Shown one piece after another: positions 34,363 to 43,092 of a stretch of DNA of 62,507 nt. Made by a program: the position numbers and the translations under genes. The stretch is taken from positions 1 to 62,507 of the forward strand of contig JAFGCU010000094.1 in assembly GCA_016932475.1 (NCBI GenBank), given 5' to 3'. The notes below the pieces were generated by a model. It searched no databases and was not told the origin of the DNA. It was given only the letters and a program-made list of their open reading frames with translations. This stretch comes from Anaerolineales bacterium. GTDB lineage: Bacteria > Chloroflexota > Anaerolineae > Anaerolineales > RBG-16-64-43. How positions within the stretch are numbered: the stretch's first letter is position 1; every line of letters begins with the position of its first letter.

Positions 34363-35025
34363 CTACTCGTTCAGCTCCGCCTCGATCGCATCCCGGAAGG
34401 TTTCATACGGCTGCATCCCGGAAATAAACCTGTCGTTGACGAAGAAGGCCGGCACGCCGTTCACGCCCAGCTTCTGAGCGTCCTGCATGTCGATCTCGAT
34501 TTCGCTGTTGTATTTGCCGCTGGCGACGCAGGTGTTGAACGCGGAGACATCCATTCCGGCTTCCCGGGCATAGGTCTGGTACTGCGTGCTGCCGAGCCCG
34601 CGCGGATCGCCGAAGAGCAGCCGGAAATAATCCCAATACCTTCCTTGGGCGTTGGCGCAGTTGGCGGCGATGGCGGCCGATTGCGCATTGGCATGAAAGG
34701 AAAGCGGAAAATCGCGGAAGACGAAGCGCACTTTTCCGCCGTAATTGGAATATAGTTTGTCGTACACCGTCGCGTACCATTGCCGGCAATAGACGCACTC
34801 GAAATCCGCGAATTCCACGATCGTCACCTTGGCGTCGGCCGGACCCCAGGAAGGGTCGTCTTTGGCGCCGGCGCCGGCCGCGGCGCCGCTCGAACTTCCG
34901 GTGATCGCGGGCAGGTCCCGAACGGCATATCCCACCGCGATCCCGGATGCGAACAGGACGATCCCGAGGATGATCTGCCGGATCGGCCACTGGTCCGAAT
35001 TGTACATATTGATGTTTTTCTTCAT
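34363..35025 (-). CDS. Membrane-anchored DsbA-family thiol-disulfide oxidoreductase
   Basis: This is a 220-residue protein with an N-terminal membrane helix (about residues 17-37), then a Gly/Ala linker. The thioredoxin-like domain begins at DDPSWGPADAKVTIVEFADF. The redox site is ECVYCRQW (CxxC). NGVPAFFVNDRFISG carries the cis-Pro loop. The domain resembles the DsbA/BdbD (Thioredoxin_4) group, which oxidises or isomerises disulfides outside the membrane. The ATG at 35025 is preferred because it precedes the helix most closely, but no strong ribosome-binding site is seen. Confidence 0.9.
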   Translation of the reverse strand: MKKNINMYNSDQWPIRQIILGIVLFASGIAVGYAVRDLPAITGSSSGAAAGAGAKDDPSWGPADAKVTIVEFADFECVYCRQWYATVYDKLYSNYGGKVRFVFRDFPLSFHANAQSAAIAANCANAQGRYWDYFRLLFGDPRGLGSTQYQTYAREAGMDVSAFNTCVASGKYNSEIEIDMQDAQKLGVNGVPAFFVNDRFISGMQPYETFRDAIEAELNE

Positions 35026-35451
35026 GCGGGAAATTGTAACACGGGACAACGAAGGGCACGAAAGGAAACCGGAAGAACACGAAGAGAACGTACATTCACT
35101 TCAGGTCTTCTTCGTGTACCGGGGATAAAAAAAAAAACACCAGGACATCCTTGATCGTCATGCCCGCGCCTGCCCTCGCGCAGCGGCTGTGTCCTCAGCT
35201 GGCATCCACTCCTGAAAACCCTGGATCCCCGCGAAGACCACCTTTGCTCCGTTTTCGCGCAGGTTCTGAGTGCAAAACCGAACCTGCGCATTCTGCGAGG
35301 GCGGGCGCGGGAATGACGACCAAACCAAAGCAAGGTAACACCCAAGCCAACCATTCTTCCACTTTGTGGACAGCCCCGCGGGTTTTATGGATTGAGACGG
35401 TATAATCCGTCCAAGCGGCAATCCTGCATGCCCCTCGGAGAAAGAAATCCC
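35026..35451. other. Repeat-bearing intergenic region (class C and class A)
   Basis: It begins with GAAGGGCACGAAAGG and ACACGAAGAGAACG, with CTTCTTCGTGTACC as the opposite arm (35045-35125). A class A element follows (35155-35330, ATCGTCATGCCCGCG to GCGGGAATGACGACC). A TATAAT box at 35401-35406, followed by CCG, precedes the homocitrate-synthase-like gene. Confidence 0.6.
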
Positions 35452-36684
35452 ATGGGAAAAACAATCTACCTGATCGACGTTACCAACCGCGACGGGGTCC
35501 AGACCGCGAAACTCGGCCTGGCCAAACTCGAAAAGACGATGATCAATTTCTACCTGAACGGGCTGGGCGTCTTCCAAAGCGAATGCGGGTTCCCCACCAC
35601 CCGCCACGAGAGCAACTATCTGAACGCCAACATGGAGCTGGCCGAGCAGGGCGTGCTGAAGCCTATCATCCTGTCCGGCTGGCTGCGGGCGGTCGTCGCC
35701 GACGTGGAACTGGCCTTTCGGCTCACCCGCGTGCGGGACCTCAACCTGTCGATCTCCACGTCGGAACAGATGACGGAGGGAAAATTCCAGGGCCGGAAGA
35801 CCCGCGAGGACGTTTTACAGGAAATGGTGGACGCCCTGCGGCGGGCCCGGGAACTCGGCGCCGGGATCGTCGGCGTGAACGCGGAAGACGCCTCTCGGAC
35901 CGACATGCCGTTCCTCGTCCGCTTCGGCCGCGCCGCAAAAGAAAACGGCGCCGACCGGCTCCGCTATTGCGACACCCTCGGCTGCGACAATCCCTTCTCG
36001 ATCTATGAACGGGTCAAACAGCTGGCCGCCGAGACCGGCATGCCGATCGAACTGCACTGCCACAACGACTTGGGGATGGCCGTGGCCTGCTCCCTGGCCG
36101 GCGCCAAGGGCGCGGTCGACGGCGGCGTGGACGCCTACATCAACACCTGTGTGAATGGGATCGGCGAGCGGGCGGGGAACGCCGACTTGCTTTCCGTCGT
36201 CCTGGCCGTGGGCAAATCGTCCGGATTCGCCGAAAAGTACACGCTTCAACCCGGCCTCCGCCTGGCGGGTATCTGGCGCCTCGCCAAATACGCCTCCTAC
36301 GCTTTCGGCGTCCCGATCCCGATCAACCAGCCCGGCGTCGGCGACAACGCCTTCGCCCACGCATCCGGTATTCATGCCGACGGGGTGCTGAAGGACGAGC
36401 GCAATTACGAGCTGTATCACTTCGAGGAACTCGGGCGGGGCGAGCCGGAGATCATCGAAACCGGCCGCCAGATATGCGTCGGCGAATACAGCGGCATCAA
36501 GGGATTCCGCAATGTGTTCGAGAAGATGGAAATCGAATTCCAAAGCGACGACGAAGCCCGGGAAATCCTCGAACTTGTGCGCTACGCCAACGTGCTGAAA
36601 CAGAAGCCGCTTGTCGCCGACGAATTGCGGTTCATCGCACAGCATCCGCGGCAGGTGAAACAGCTCCTGACGGTGACGCCCTGA
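35452..36684 (+). CDS. Homocitrate-synthase-like DRE-TIM metallolyase
   Basis: This is a 410-residue enzyme of the LeuA/NifV/homocitrate-synthase family, which condenses acetyl-CoA with a 2-oxo acid. The signature near the start is DVTNRDGVQ (usually DxTLRDGEQ). The metal-binding ELHCHNDLGMA and the GIGERAGNADL loop are intact, and a C-terminal domain (about 290-410) includes FAHASGIHADGVLKD. The regulatory domain of LeuA is absent, which favours homocitrate or citramalate synthase. No nif or lysine genes are adjacent, so the pathway is open. GGAGAAAG precedes the ATG at 35452. Confidence 0.82.
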   Translation: MGKTIYLIDVTNRDGVQTAKLGLAKLEKTMINFYLNGLGVFQSECGFPTTRHESNYLNANMELAEQGVLKPIILSGWLRAVVADVELAFRLTRVRDLNLSISTSEQMTEGKFQGRKTREDVLQEMVDALRRARELGAGIVGVNAEDASRTDMPFLVRFGRAAKENGADRLRYCDTLGCDNPFSIYERVKQLAAETGMPIELHCHNDLGMAVACSLAGAKGAVDGGVDAYINTCVNGIGERAGNADLLSVVLAVGKSSGFAEKYTLQPGLRLAGIWRLAKYASYAFGVPIPINQPGVGDNAFAHASGIHADGVLKDERNYELYHFEELGRGEPEIIETGRQICVGEYSGIKGFRNVFEKMEIEFQSDDEAREILELVRYANVLKQKPLVADELRFIAQHPRQVKQLLTVTP

Positions 36685-37120
36685 CGTGCAAAGAATACTC
36701 TTTTTGGGGTATCTGCTCAGCTTTTGCTGTCCTAACCCCCACACCCCGCCTTCACCTCGAAGAACACCGAGGTTCAGGCACCCTCCCCTCGCTTTGCTCG
36801 AGGACAGGCTCTCCCCCTTCCCCGTAAGGGGAAGGGGGAGAGGGGTTGGGGGAGAGGAGGTTAGGACAGTGTATCTTCGGAAGCTTGAGCAATTACTTTT
36901 CAGGATCGTTTGAGATTACCGATTCCGAAGGACCATCGCAGTTAGGCGATAAAGAATAGCCGCAAAGAGCACAAAGAAGTTAATCGAACGAAAGGTATTT
37001 TTCTTCTATGTGATCTTTGTGCTTTTTGTGGCTATTATTCTCCTGCATTTTTTCCGTCCTATTGAGACCAATTCATTTTCCTTGTATGGTAATTCCCCGG
37101 TGCCCGCGACTTCCCGGCTG
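36685..37120. other. Repeat-rich intergenic region upstream of ftsY
   Basis: It holds a long class D region (about 36730-36865) with a 13-bp palindrome CTCCCCCTTCCCC/GGGGAAGGGGGAG at 36811-36840. A class C inverted repeat lies at 36955-37036 (AATAGCCGCAAAGAGCACAAAG and CTTTGTGCTTTTTGTGGCTATT). No gene is supported. Confidence 0.7.
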
Positions 37121-37135
37121 TATAATTCCCGGATA
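37121..37135 (+). promoter_or_regulatory. -10 box of a likely leaderless ftsY transcript
   Basis: TATAAT (37121-37126) is followed by TCCCGG, with the ATG only nine bases after the box. Transcription would start within a base or two of the codon, implying leaderless translation. Confidence 0.55.
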
Positions 37136-38040
37136 TGTCCGACATGAATAATTGGCGCACCGCACTCGACCACACTCGCCGCGCGGCGTTCGGCCGGCTG
37201 TCCGCACTGCTCGGGGCGTCCGAGCTCACCCCCGCCTTCTGGGAAGAGATGGAAAGCCTGCTCCTCCAGGCGGATCTCGGCCCAAAGCTGACGCAGCAGA
37301 TCATCACCATGCTCCAGCAGAAATCGGGCGCCGAAGGCATCATCCGCCGGGCGGAATTGAACCGCGCATTGCGCGAATTCCTCGGCTCGCAGCTGGGGGA
37401 CTCCGTGTCGGCCGCTTTTACGGAGACGCCGTCGGTCCTGCTGGTGGCGGGCGTGAACGGCTCCGGCAAGACCACCAGCATCGCCAAGCTCGCGCACCGC
37501 TACCAGCGTAACGGCAAACGGGTGCTCCTGGCGGCGGCCGATACCTTCCGCGCGGCCGCTTCCGACCAGCTCGAAGTGTGGGCCGGCCGTCTGGGGATCG
37601 AGGTGATCGCCGGCGCGCCGGGCTCCGATCCGGGCGCGGTCGCCCACGACGCCGCCCAGGCCGCGCTGGCCCGCAACATGGATCTGCTGATCGTCGATAC
37701 GGCCGGCCGGCAGCATACCAGTTACAACCTGATGGAAGAGTTGAAAAAAGTACGCCGGGTGCTCGGCAGGGTCGTGCCCGGCGCACCGCACCACACCTGG
37801 CTGGTGCTGGATGCCGCCACCGGGCAGAATGCGCTCGCACAGGCGGCCGCTTTCCGCGATGCAGCCGGGGCGGACGGCGTGATCCTGACCAAGCTCGATG
37901 GATCATCCAAAGGCGGGTTCATATTCCGGATCCGGAGCGAATTGGGGCTGCCGATCCATTTTGTGGGGTTGGGCGAAAAGATCGACGACCTTGCGCCGTT
38001 CGATCCGCAGGCGTTTTTGGATGGAATATTCGGAAGATAG
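37135..38040 (+). CDS. ftsY: Signal recognition particle receptor FtsY
   Basis: This is a 301-residue SRP GTPase that docks ribosome-nascent-chain complexes at the membrane. The helical N domain (residues 1-90) is followed by the G domain with [15 protein letters not shown] (P-loop), [15 protein letters not shown] (I-box), [16 protein letters not shown], and [10 protein letters not shown]. The long acidic N-terminal extension of E. coli FtsY is absent, as in many other bacteria. The window ends before any ffh, so the SRP partner is elsewhere. The next gene, an MBL hydrolase, is separated by a class B repeat. Confidence 0.97.
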   Translation: MSDMNNWRTALDHTRRAAFGRLSALLGASELTPAFWEEMESLLLQADLGPKLTQQIITMLQQKSGAEGIIRRAELNRALREFLGSQLGDSVSAAFTETPSVLLVAGVNGSGKTTSIAKLAHRYQRNGKRVLLAAADTFRAAASDQLEVWAGRLGIEVIAGAPGSDPGAVAHDAAQAALARNMDLLIVDTAGRQHTSYNLMEELKKVRRVLGRVVPGAPHHTWLVLDAATGQNALAQAAAFRDAAGADGVILTKLDGSSKGGFIFRIRSELGLPIHFVGLGEKIDDLAPFDPQAFLDGIFGR

Positions 38041-38132
38041 AATAGACAAGATGGACAGGATTTATTCAGGATTTATAGTTTTTATTACAATAAGTAAATC
38101 CTGATCAAATCTTGCAAATCCTGTCTATTACA
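38034..38132. repeat. Class B inverted repeat (ACAGGATTTA type)
   Basis: TAGACAAGATGGACAGGATTTATTCAGG on the left is mirrored by CCTGATCAAATCTTGCAAATCCTGTCTA on the right (each quoted in part). It begins inside the last codons of ftsY and can form a large hairpin. Confidence 0.75.
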
Positions 38133-38140
38133 GGTCGACC

Positions 38141-38941
38141 TTGAGAATCCACCACCTCAACTGCGGCACGATGCGCCCGTATGGAATCCCCCGCAAGGAC
38201 GGAACCGGCGGATTCTTCGCGCGCGGCGAAGGGATGATCCACTGCCTGCTGGTGGAAACCGGCGAGGGGTTGGCGCTGGTCGATACCGGCTGGGGACTGG
38301 GCGATTATCTGGAACCATCGTTCGCCGTCGGGTTTTTCATGGATTTCTGCGGATTTGCGCGCGACCCGGAGAAAACGGCCGCGAGGCGGGTCGCGCGGCT
38401 GGGGTGCGATCCGGCGGACGTGAAGCATATCTTTCTAACTCACATGCACTTGGACCATGCCGGCGGGCTACCCGATTTTCCAAAGGCGATCGTCCACCTG
38501 GCCGCTCCCGAACTCAAGGCCTGCTTGGATCCACAAACAATAATGGAGCGCTTCGCCTACCGGCCGGAGCACCAGGCGCACGGCCCGCAGTGGCAAGCGC
38601 ATACGCTTTCGGGCGGGCGCTGGTTCGGATTCGAGTGCGCGCCGCCCATCCGGATCGGGGAGGCCGAGTTCGTGATGATCCCATTCGCCGGGCACACGCG
38701 CGGGCACGCTGCGGTCGCCGTGCGCACGGATGACGGGTGGTTGCTGCACTGCGGCGATCTATATGTATATCCGCCCCAGGTCGAGCCGGCCCGGCCGTAC
38801 AAGTATCCAAACGGCGCGTTGATGGAAGCCATCATCACAACCGGGTTCCACATGCCCCGGCGGCACTGGGCCACCCTGCGGGATCTCCTGCGGGATCATG
38901 GGGACGAGGTGCGGGCGTTTTGTTCGCATGCGGTCTGGTAA
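38141..38941 (+). CDS. MBL-fold metallohydrolase
   Basis: This is a 266-residue metallo-beta-lactamase-fold hydrolase. Metal ligands are seen in THMHLDHAGG, in PFAGHTRGHAAVAV (GHTxGH), and in LHCGDLY, with a C-terminal FCSHAVW. Layout and length resemble N-acyl-homoserine-lactonase-like hydrolases, but this family acts on many esters and thioesters. The start is TTG at 38141, chosen because MRIHHLNCGTMRP is the usual family opening. It lies directly after a class B repeat, and another such repeat follows it. Confidence 0.88.
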   Translation: MRIHHLNCGTMRPYGIPRKDGTGGFFARGEGMIHCLLVETGEGLALVDTGWGLGDYLEPSFAVGFFMDFCGFARDPEKTAARRVARLGCDPADVKHIFLTHMHLDHAGGLPDFPKAIVHLAAPELKACLDPQTIMERFAYRPEHQAHGPQWQAHTLSGGRWFGFECAPPIRIGEAEFVMIPFAGHTRGHAAVAVRTDDGWLLHCGDLYVYPPQVEPARPYKYPNGALMEAIITTGFHMPRRHWATLRDLLRDHGDEVRAFCSHAVW

Positions 38942-38947
38942 AGCACA

Positions 38948-39004
38948 GACAGGATTTACAGGATTGACAAGAAAAAAATCCTGAAAAATCCTGTAAATCC
39001 TGTC
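38948..39004. repeat. Class B perfect inverted repeat
   Basis: GACAGGATTTACAGGATT (38948-38965) and AATCCTGTAAATCCTGTC (38987-39004) are exact 18-base inverted copies. It lies just after the MBL gene and could serve as its terminator. Relatives occur at 38034-38132, 47966-48064 and 30812-30850. Confidence 0.85.
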
Positions 39005-39081
39005 CATGCTTTTTTCCAGGAAGTATCCGATTCCTCGCCCCGTAAACGGGGCTCGGAAAGACCTCCTCTGCGGATTCCGTT

Positions 39082-39087
39082 TATAAT
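39082..39087 (+). promoter_or_regulatory. Likely -10 box of prfB
   Basis: TATAAT followed by TCCCC, 22 bases before the prfB ATG. A -35 element is not evident. Confidence 0.45.
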
Positions 39088-39108
39088 TCCCCATCAAAGG
39101 AACCCGCC

Positions 39109-40210
39109 ATGTCCGTCTTCGAAGAAATCGCGCAACGCCTGACCACCGCCAGCGAAAAACTCCGCCACCTTTTGGAGAGTCTTTGACCTCCCCTCACGGG
39201 AAGACCGCCTGAAGCTGCTGGAAGCCCAGGCCGCGGATCCGAACCTCTGGAATTCGCCCGACAACGCAAAAAAACTGATGCGGGAACTCACCCAGGTGCG
39301 GGATGACGTCGCCGCATGGCGCGGGCTCGAACGGCGCGTGAACGACACGCTCGAGCTGGCCGCCCTCGGCGACTTGACCCTGCACGCCGACCTGGAAAAG
39401 GAAACCTCCGCGATCGAAGCCGAGGTGGCGCAAATGGATCTTGCCGCGCTGCTTTCCGGACCGCACGACGGCGCCGATGCCTTCCTCGCCATCCACGCCG
39501 GAGCCGGCGGAACCGACAGCCAGGATTGGGCGGAGATGCTCGAGCGGATGTTCCTGCGCTGGACCGAGCGCCGGGGATTCGAAACCGAAATCCTCGACCG
39601 GATGCCGGGCGAGGAAGCCGGGATTAAGAGCGCCACCATTTCGATAAAAGGCGCGCACGTCTACGGCTACCTCAAGGCGGAAAGGGGAGTCCACCGGCTG
39701 GTGCGGCTTTCGCCGTTCGACTCCGCCAACCGCCGGCACACCTCCTTCGCGCTGGTCGAGGTCTACCCGCAGATCGAGCAGTCGGAGGGGATCGAAATTC
39801 CCGCCTCGGACGTGAAAATTGAAACGTACAAGTCTTCCGGCGCCGGCGGGCAGAACGTGCAGAAGAACGAAACCGCCATCCGCATCACCCACCTCCCGAC
39901 CGGAATAGTCGTCACATGCCAGAACGAACGCTCGCAGACCCAGAACCGCGAAAATGCGATGCGCGTCCTGCGCTCAAAACTGCTGGATATCCAGCGCGAG
40001 ACGCAGGCCAGGGAAATTGCGGATATCAAGGGGGAGCATATCAAAGCCGAGTGGGGCAGCCAGATCCGCTCCTACGTCCTGCACCCGTACCAGATGGTGA
40101 AGGATCACCGCACCGAACACGAGACCGGAAACACCGCGGCGGTGCTGAATGGCGAGATCGATGAGTTCATCGAGGCGTACCTGCGCTCAAAAATCGGGGA
40201 AGAGAAGTAG
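39109..40210 (+). CDS. prfB: Peptide chain release factor 2, programmed +1 frameshift
   Basis: RF2 recognises UGA and UAA and releases the peptide. The gene has two frames. ATG at 39109 opens 25 codons that stop at TGA (39184-39186) in the context CTT TGA C. A GGAG at 39174-39177, three bases before CTT, plays the Shine-Dalgarno-like stimulator role. Slipping one base onto GAC (39185) continues to 40210, giving about 366 residues. SPFDSANRRHTSF holds the SPF stop-codon recognition motif, and SSGAGGQNVQKNETAIRI the catalytic GGQ. Low RF2 favours the slip, so the gene autoregulates. Annotating it from a later ATG would truncate it. Confidence 0.97.
39174..39187 (+). promoter_or_regulatory. RF2 programmed frameshift site
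   Basis: GGAG, AGT spacer, then CTT TGA C. This is the slippery codon, the UGA stop read by RF2 itself, the unfavourable 3' C, and an upstream anti-Shine-Dalgarno pairing site at canonical distance. Confidence 0.95.
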
Positions 40211-40541
40211 CCCGGAAAATCGAAACGGGGATGTGTATTATCCGGACGAGCTCGGTTTCGTCCGTCATCCCGGCGTGCTTGAAGCCGGGGTCCAGTGTTT
40301 TCGCTGTTCATGGATGCCGGCCAAGTTCACCCCCGCTTTGCATTCATCCCGGCTCATGAACCAGAAGCGAGCCGGGACGCGTCGCGAGGTCAGGCGCCGG
40401 CATGACGATTGCCGGGCTGAGCGATTACCAGGCTCCTTTCATATTCCTTTGCCCTTGACCCTTTCATGCACTTCGTGCTCTTTGTGGAAAATAGACTCTT
40501 CCTAATCCTGAAAAACCGCTATACTCGACTATGGAGGTCTC
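40211..40541. repeat. Class A repeat region after prfB
   Basis: CGTCATCCCGGCGTGCTTGAAGCCGGGG (in part) from 40262 and TGGATGCCGGCCAAG match the element at 58-155 almost base for base. The copy here carries extra sequence between the arms (about 40325-40400) before GCCGGCATGACGATTGCCGG. A class C arm (CTTCGTGCTCTTTGTGGAAAAT) follows near 40470. A TATACT box at 40520-40525 serves the next gene. Confidence 0.7.
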
Positions 40542-41609
40542 ATGACCAAATCCGCCGCCCCTGATCCGATGGAAGCAGTCCGCCGCAGGGTGGACACCCT
40601 CAAAGACAATCTGAAGGAAGTGCAGGAGAAGGCGCTGCTTACTTCCGTCCGCGATCAGGCCGAGGACGTGGAGACGCAGGCCAACCGGGTATCCGACTTG
40701 GCCCGCTCGGTCCGCGAACGCGGGTTTGCGTGGGAAAAAGACCTCGAACCCAAATGCCTGGATTTCCGGAAACGTTGGGCGGAACTGAAGCCGGGCGTGA
40801 TGCAATCGATCGTGCGCGAAACGGCATCCCTGAAGATGCGCGTCGCCCAGGCCGAAGCCGATGTGGCTCAGGCTGCCGCGCGCGCCACCAGTCCCGCCGC
40901 CGCCAACGCAGTGCTCCCGCCGGTGGAGCAAACGCTGGACACTCTCAAAGGCGCCTCCGAGGCCGCCGAGAAGGCGGTCTCCGGCATGTTCGACAAACTG
41001 GCCTCCGACCTGGGGACTCTGGAGAGTAACCTGACGCGGATCTCCTGGATGATCGATCAATCGGCCGCGGCGAAAATCGATTGGCTGGCGGCCGAAACCG
41101 GCGTGCTGGCGGTCAAAGCCAAATGGGACAAGGACGGCAAGGACGACCCGAAGGGAATCCTTTACCTGACCGACCAGCGCCTGGCGTTCGAACGGAAAGA
41201 GGACGTGGCGACCAAGAAGGTTTTGTTCATCGCAACCGAAAAGGAGAAGGTCCAGGAAGCGATGCTGGTCGTGCCGCTCGCGGATGTGGCCGGCGTGACG
41301 GCCAGCAAGAAGGGCCTGATGGGGCACGAGGATCATCTGGATTTCGAATTCACCTCGGCCGCGCCGGTCCGCAAAGCCCACTTCCACATCGACGGCCAGG
41401 ATTGCAACCATTGGCAGGCGACCATCGGTCGGATAAAGAGCGGCGAGATCGAAAAAAGCCGCATCGCCCCGGTCTCGGAGGAGGAGAAACAACGGCTGCG
41501 GAACGCGCCGACCAAATGCTCCTCCTGCGGCGGCGCCATCAAAGCCGCCATCCTGCGCGGTCAGACCGAGATTAATTGCACATATTGCGGGGCCGTGACG
41601 CGGTTTTGA
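40542..41609 (+). CDS. Coiled-coil protein with GRAM/PH-like domain and C-terminal zinc ribbon
   Basis: This 355-residue protein is of unknown function. Residues 1-185 are mostly charged helices, likely coiled coil. A beta-rich part (about 190-290) contains KGILYLTDQRLAFERKEDV, typical of GRAM/bacterial-PH domains that bind membranes. The C-terminus has KCSSCGGAIKAAILRG and NCTYCGA, a two-CxxC zinc ribbon. No membrane helix is seen. GGAGG precedes the ATG. Its convergent neighbour also carries a zinc ribbon, but no functional link is proven. Confidence 0.75.
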   Translation: MTKSAAPDPMEAVRRRVDTLKDNLKEVQEKALLTSVRDQAEDVETQANRVSDLARSVRERGFAWEKDLEPKCLDFRKRWAELKPGVMQSIVRETASLKMRVAQAEADVAQAAARATSPAAANAVLPPVEQTLDTLKGASEAAEKAVSGMFDKLASDLGTLESNLTRISWMIDQSAAAKIDWLAAETGVLAVKAKWDKDGKDDPKGILYLTDQRLAFERKEDVATKKVLFIATEKEKVQEAMLVVPLADVAGVTASKKGLMGHEDHLDFEFTSAAPVRKAHFHIDGQDCNHWQATIGRIKSGEIEKSRIAPVSEEEKQRLRNAPTKCSSCGGAIKAAILRGQTEINCTYCGAVTRF

Positions 41610-41635
41610 TTCCACGAATTGCACGGATGATTATT

Positions 41636-41775
41636 GCAGGGGCGACCCAATGGGCCGCCCTTACGTTTGCATGACGCATCTTCTGGGGCGGCCCTTGTGG
41701 CCGCCCTTTGTTTTATGAGGGCGACCCAGTGGGTCGCCCCTACGTTTTTATCGATATGAGGGCGACCCTCGTGGG
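41636..41775. repeat. Class E repeat (GGGCGACCCA-TGGGTCGCCC type)
   Basis: Three imperfect copies are present: GGGGCGACCCAATGGGCCGCCC, GGGGCGGCCCTTGTGGCCGCCC (each quoted in part) and GGGCGACCCAGTGGGTCGCCCC, with TACGTTT between units. Each is a palindrome. They lie between converging genes and may act as bidirectional hairpins. Confidence 0.8.
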
Positions 41776-41787
41776 ATTGCCGGCGGT

Positions 41788-43092
41788 TTACGCCGCCGGC
41801 AATTCTTCCGCCGGCGCATCCAGCAGGTAAAAATCCGGATCGTACTTGCGGGTGAGCTCGAGATACCGCCGGCTTTCCGCTTCATTCCCCCGGCGCTTTT
41901 CGGCGGCGGCCAGGTGGTATGTATCCGACGCTTTGCCGAGTTTATCCGGATGCCGCTTCAGGGCGTCCTGGAGCAGGAGGATTCCCTCATCCGGACGACC
42001 CATCTCCGCCAGCACCGCCCCGCGGGTGCCGATGATCGCGGGTTCCCATCCGAGCTGGCGGATCGCCTCCGAGGAGTAGCGGTCGGCTTCCGCCAGCATC
42101 TCCGGATCCTTGAGCAGCAGGCCGGCATAGGCGATATTGTTATACAGCAGATACTTGAGGTACGGCTGCTTCGCCTCCGCCGTGGAAAGCATCGCCTCGT
42201 ATAACGCGCGCGCCTCGGCAAACCGTTTTTGTTTGATGAACGCATTCCCCTTTAATATCCGCAGGGACGGCTGCCCCGGCTGCAACGCCAGGCCGAGATC
42301 GATCCAGCGCAGGGCGGCGGCGGGATCATTGCGCGCCGAAGCATCCATGGCTTCCAACAGGTAATACGCCTGGTTTCGATTGACCTCCTCCTCCGGTTTT
42401 TGGAACAGCAAATGGAGCAGTTGAAATCCGTCGGTGCCGAGTTGGCCGAAGGACACCCCGGATTTCGACGGGATGAGGTTATGGATCAGGAGGATAAGAT
42501 TAAGGAAAAGGAACAAGCTCGTCCAGTGCAGCCAATCCGCAACGTCGGCGCCAAACCATTCCTGAAGGACAATCAGAAAAACCTGGAGCTTTACCGCCGC
42601 GGCGATCAACACGCCGTGCATCGCGGGGCCCGCCAGAACCGCTCCGAAAAACCGCGCCCGGCTTCCCCCCTTGGGCGGGCAGGCCATCACCGTCCCGCCG
42701 CCGAAGGGCCACAAGCGCAGCTCCCAATCGGTTCCGGCGACGCGCCGGGAAAAAAGCAGCCGCCCCAAGCCGATGGTCACCTTAAACACCCGCACGCCCA
42801 GCGCTTTTCCGGCGGCGGCATGCGCCAGCTCGTGCGCTGCGATGATGGGGTAGTTGACCGCCACCAGGAACAACAGGTCGGCGGCGATACGGATCACCCC
42901 GCGGCGGAACGTGTAGGCGTCCAGGAACGCGAGGATTAGCGCGATCAGGAGAACCGATTCCAGCTGCTCACGGATAACCACTTTCTCCATGCAGCCCGGG
43001 CAATAGGCATGCTTCACCAGCCCGGCCCAACGCTTCCGTACCAGGAAAGCTTCCTGAATATCGGATTCCAATCCGCAACGGCTGCATTTCAT
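41788..43092 (-). CDS. M50-family membrane metalloprotease with zinc ribbon and TPR repeats
   Basis: This is a 434-residue protein. An N-terminal zinc ribbon (MKCSRCGLES, then YCPGCMEK) leads to membrane helices holding AAHELAHAAAG, the HExxH site of site-2 protease-type enzymes, and a likely third ligand in FGQLGTDGF. The C-terminal half (about 250-420) is made of TPR-like helical repeats (NDPAAALRWIDLGLALQPG, AEARALYEAML). It probably cleaves a membrane protein. The ATG at 43092 overlaps the upstream YfhO stop (ATGA) and follows GGAGGG, so the two are translationally coupled. Confidence 0.85.
   Translation of the reverse strand: MKCSRCGLESDIQEAFLVRKRWAGLVKHAYCPGCMEKVVIREQLESVLLIALILAFLDAYTFRRGVIRIAADLLFLVAVNYPIIAAHELAHAAAGKALGVRVFKVTIGLGRLLFSRRVAGTDWELRLWPFGGGTVMACPPKGGSRARFFGAVLAGPAMHGVLIAAAVKLQVFLIVLQEWFGADVADWLHWTSLFLFLNLILLIHNLIPSKSGVSFGQLGTDGFQLLHLLFQKPEEEVNRNQAYYLLEAMDASARNDPAAALRWIDLGLALQPGQPSLRILKGNAFIKQKRFAEARALYEAMLSTAEAKQPYLKYLLYNNIAYAGLLLKDPEMLAEADRYSSEAIRQLGWEPAIIGTRGAVLAEMGRPDEGILLLQDALKRHPDKLGKASDTYHLAAAEKRRGNEAESRRYLELTRKYDPDFYLLDAPAEELPAA

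Noticed and set aside
39184-39186. In-frame TGA in prfB as selenocysteine codon or pseudogene lesion
   Set aside because: The CTT TGA C context with an upstream GGAG is the standard RF2 frameshift.
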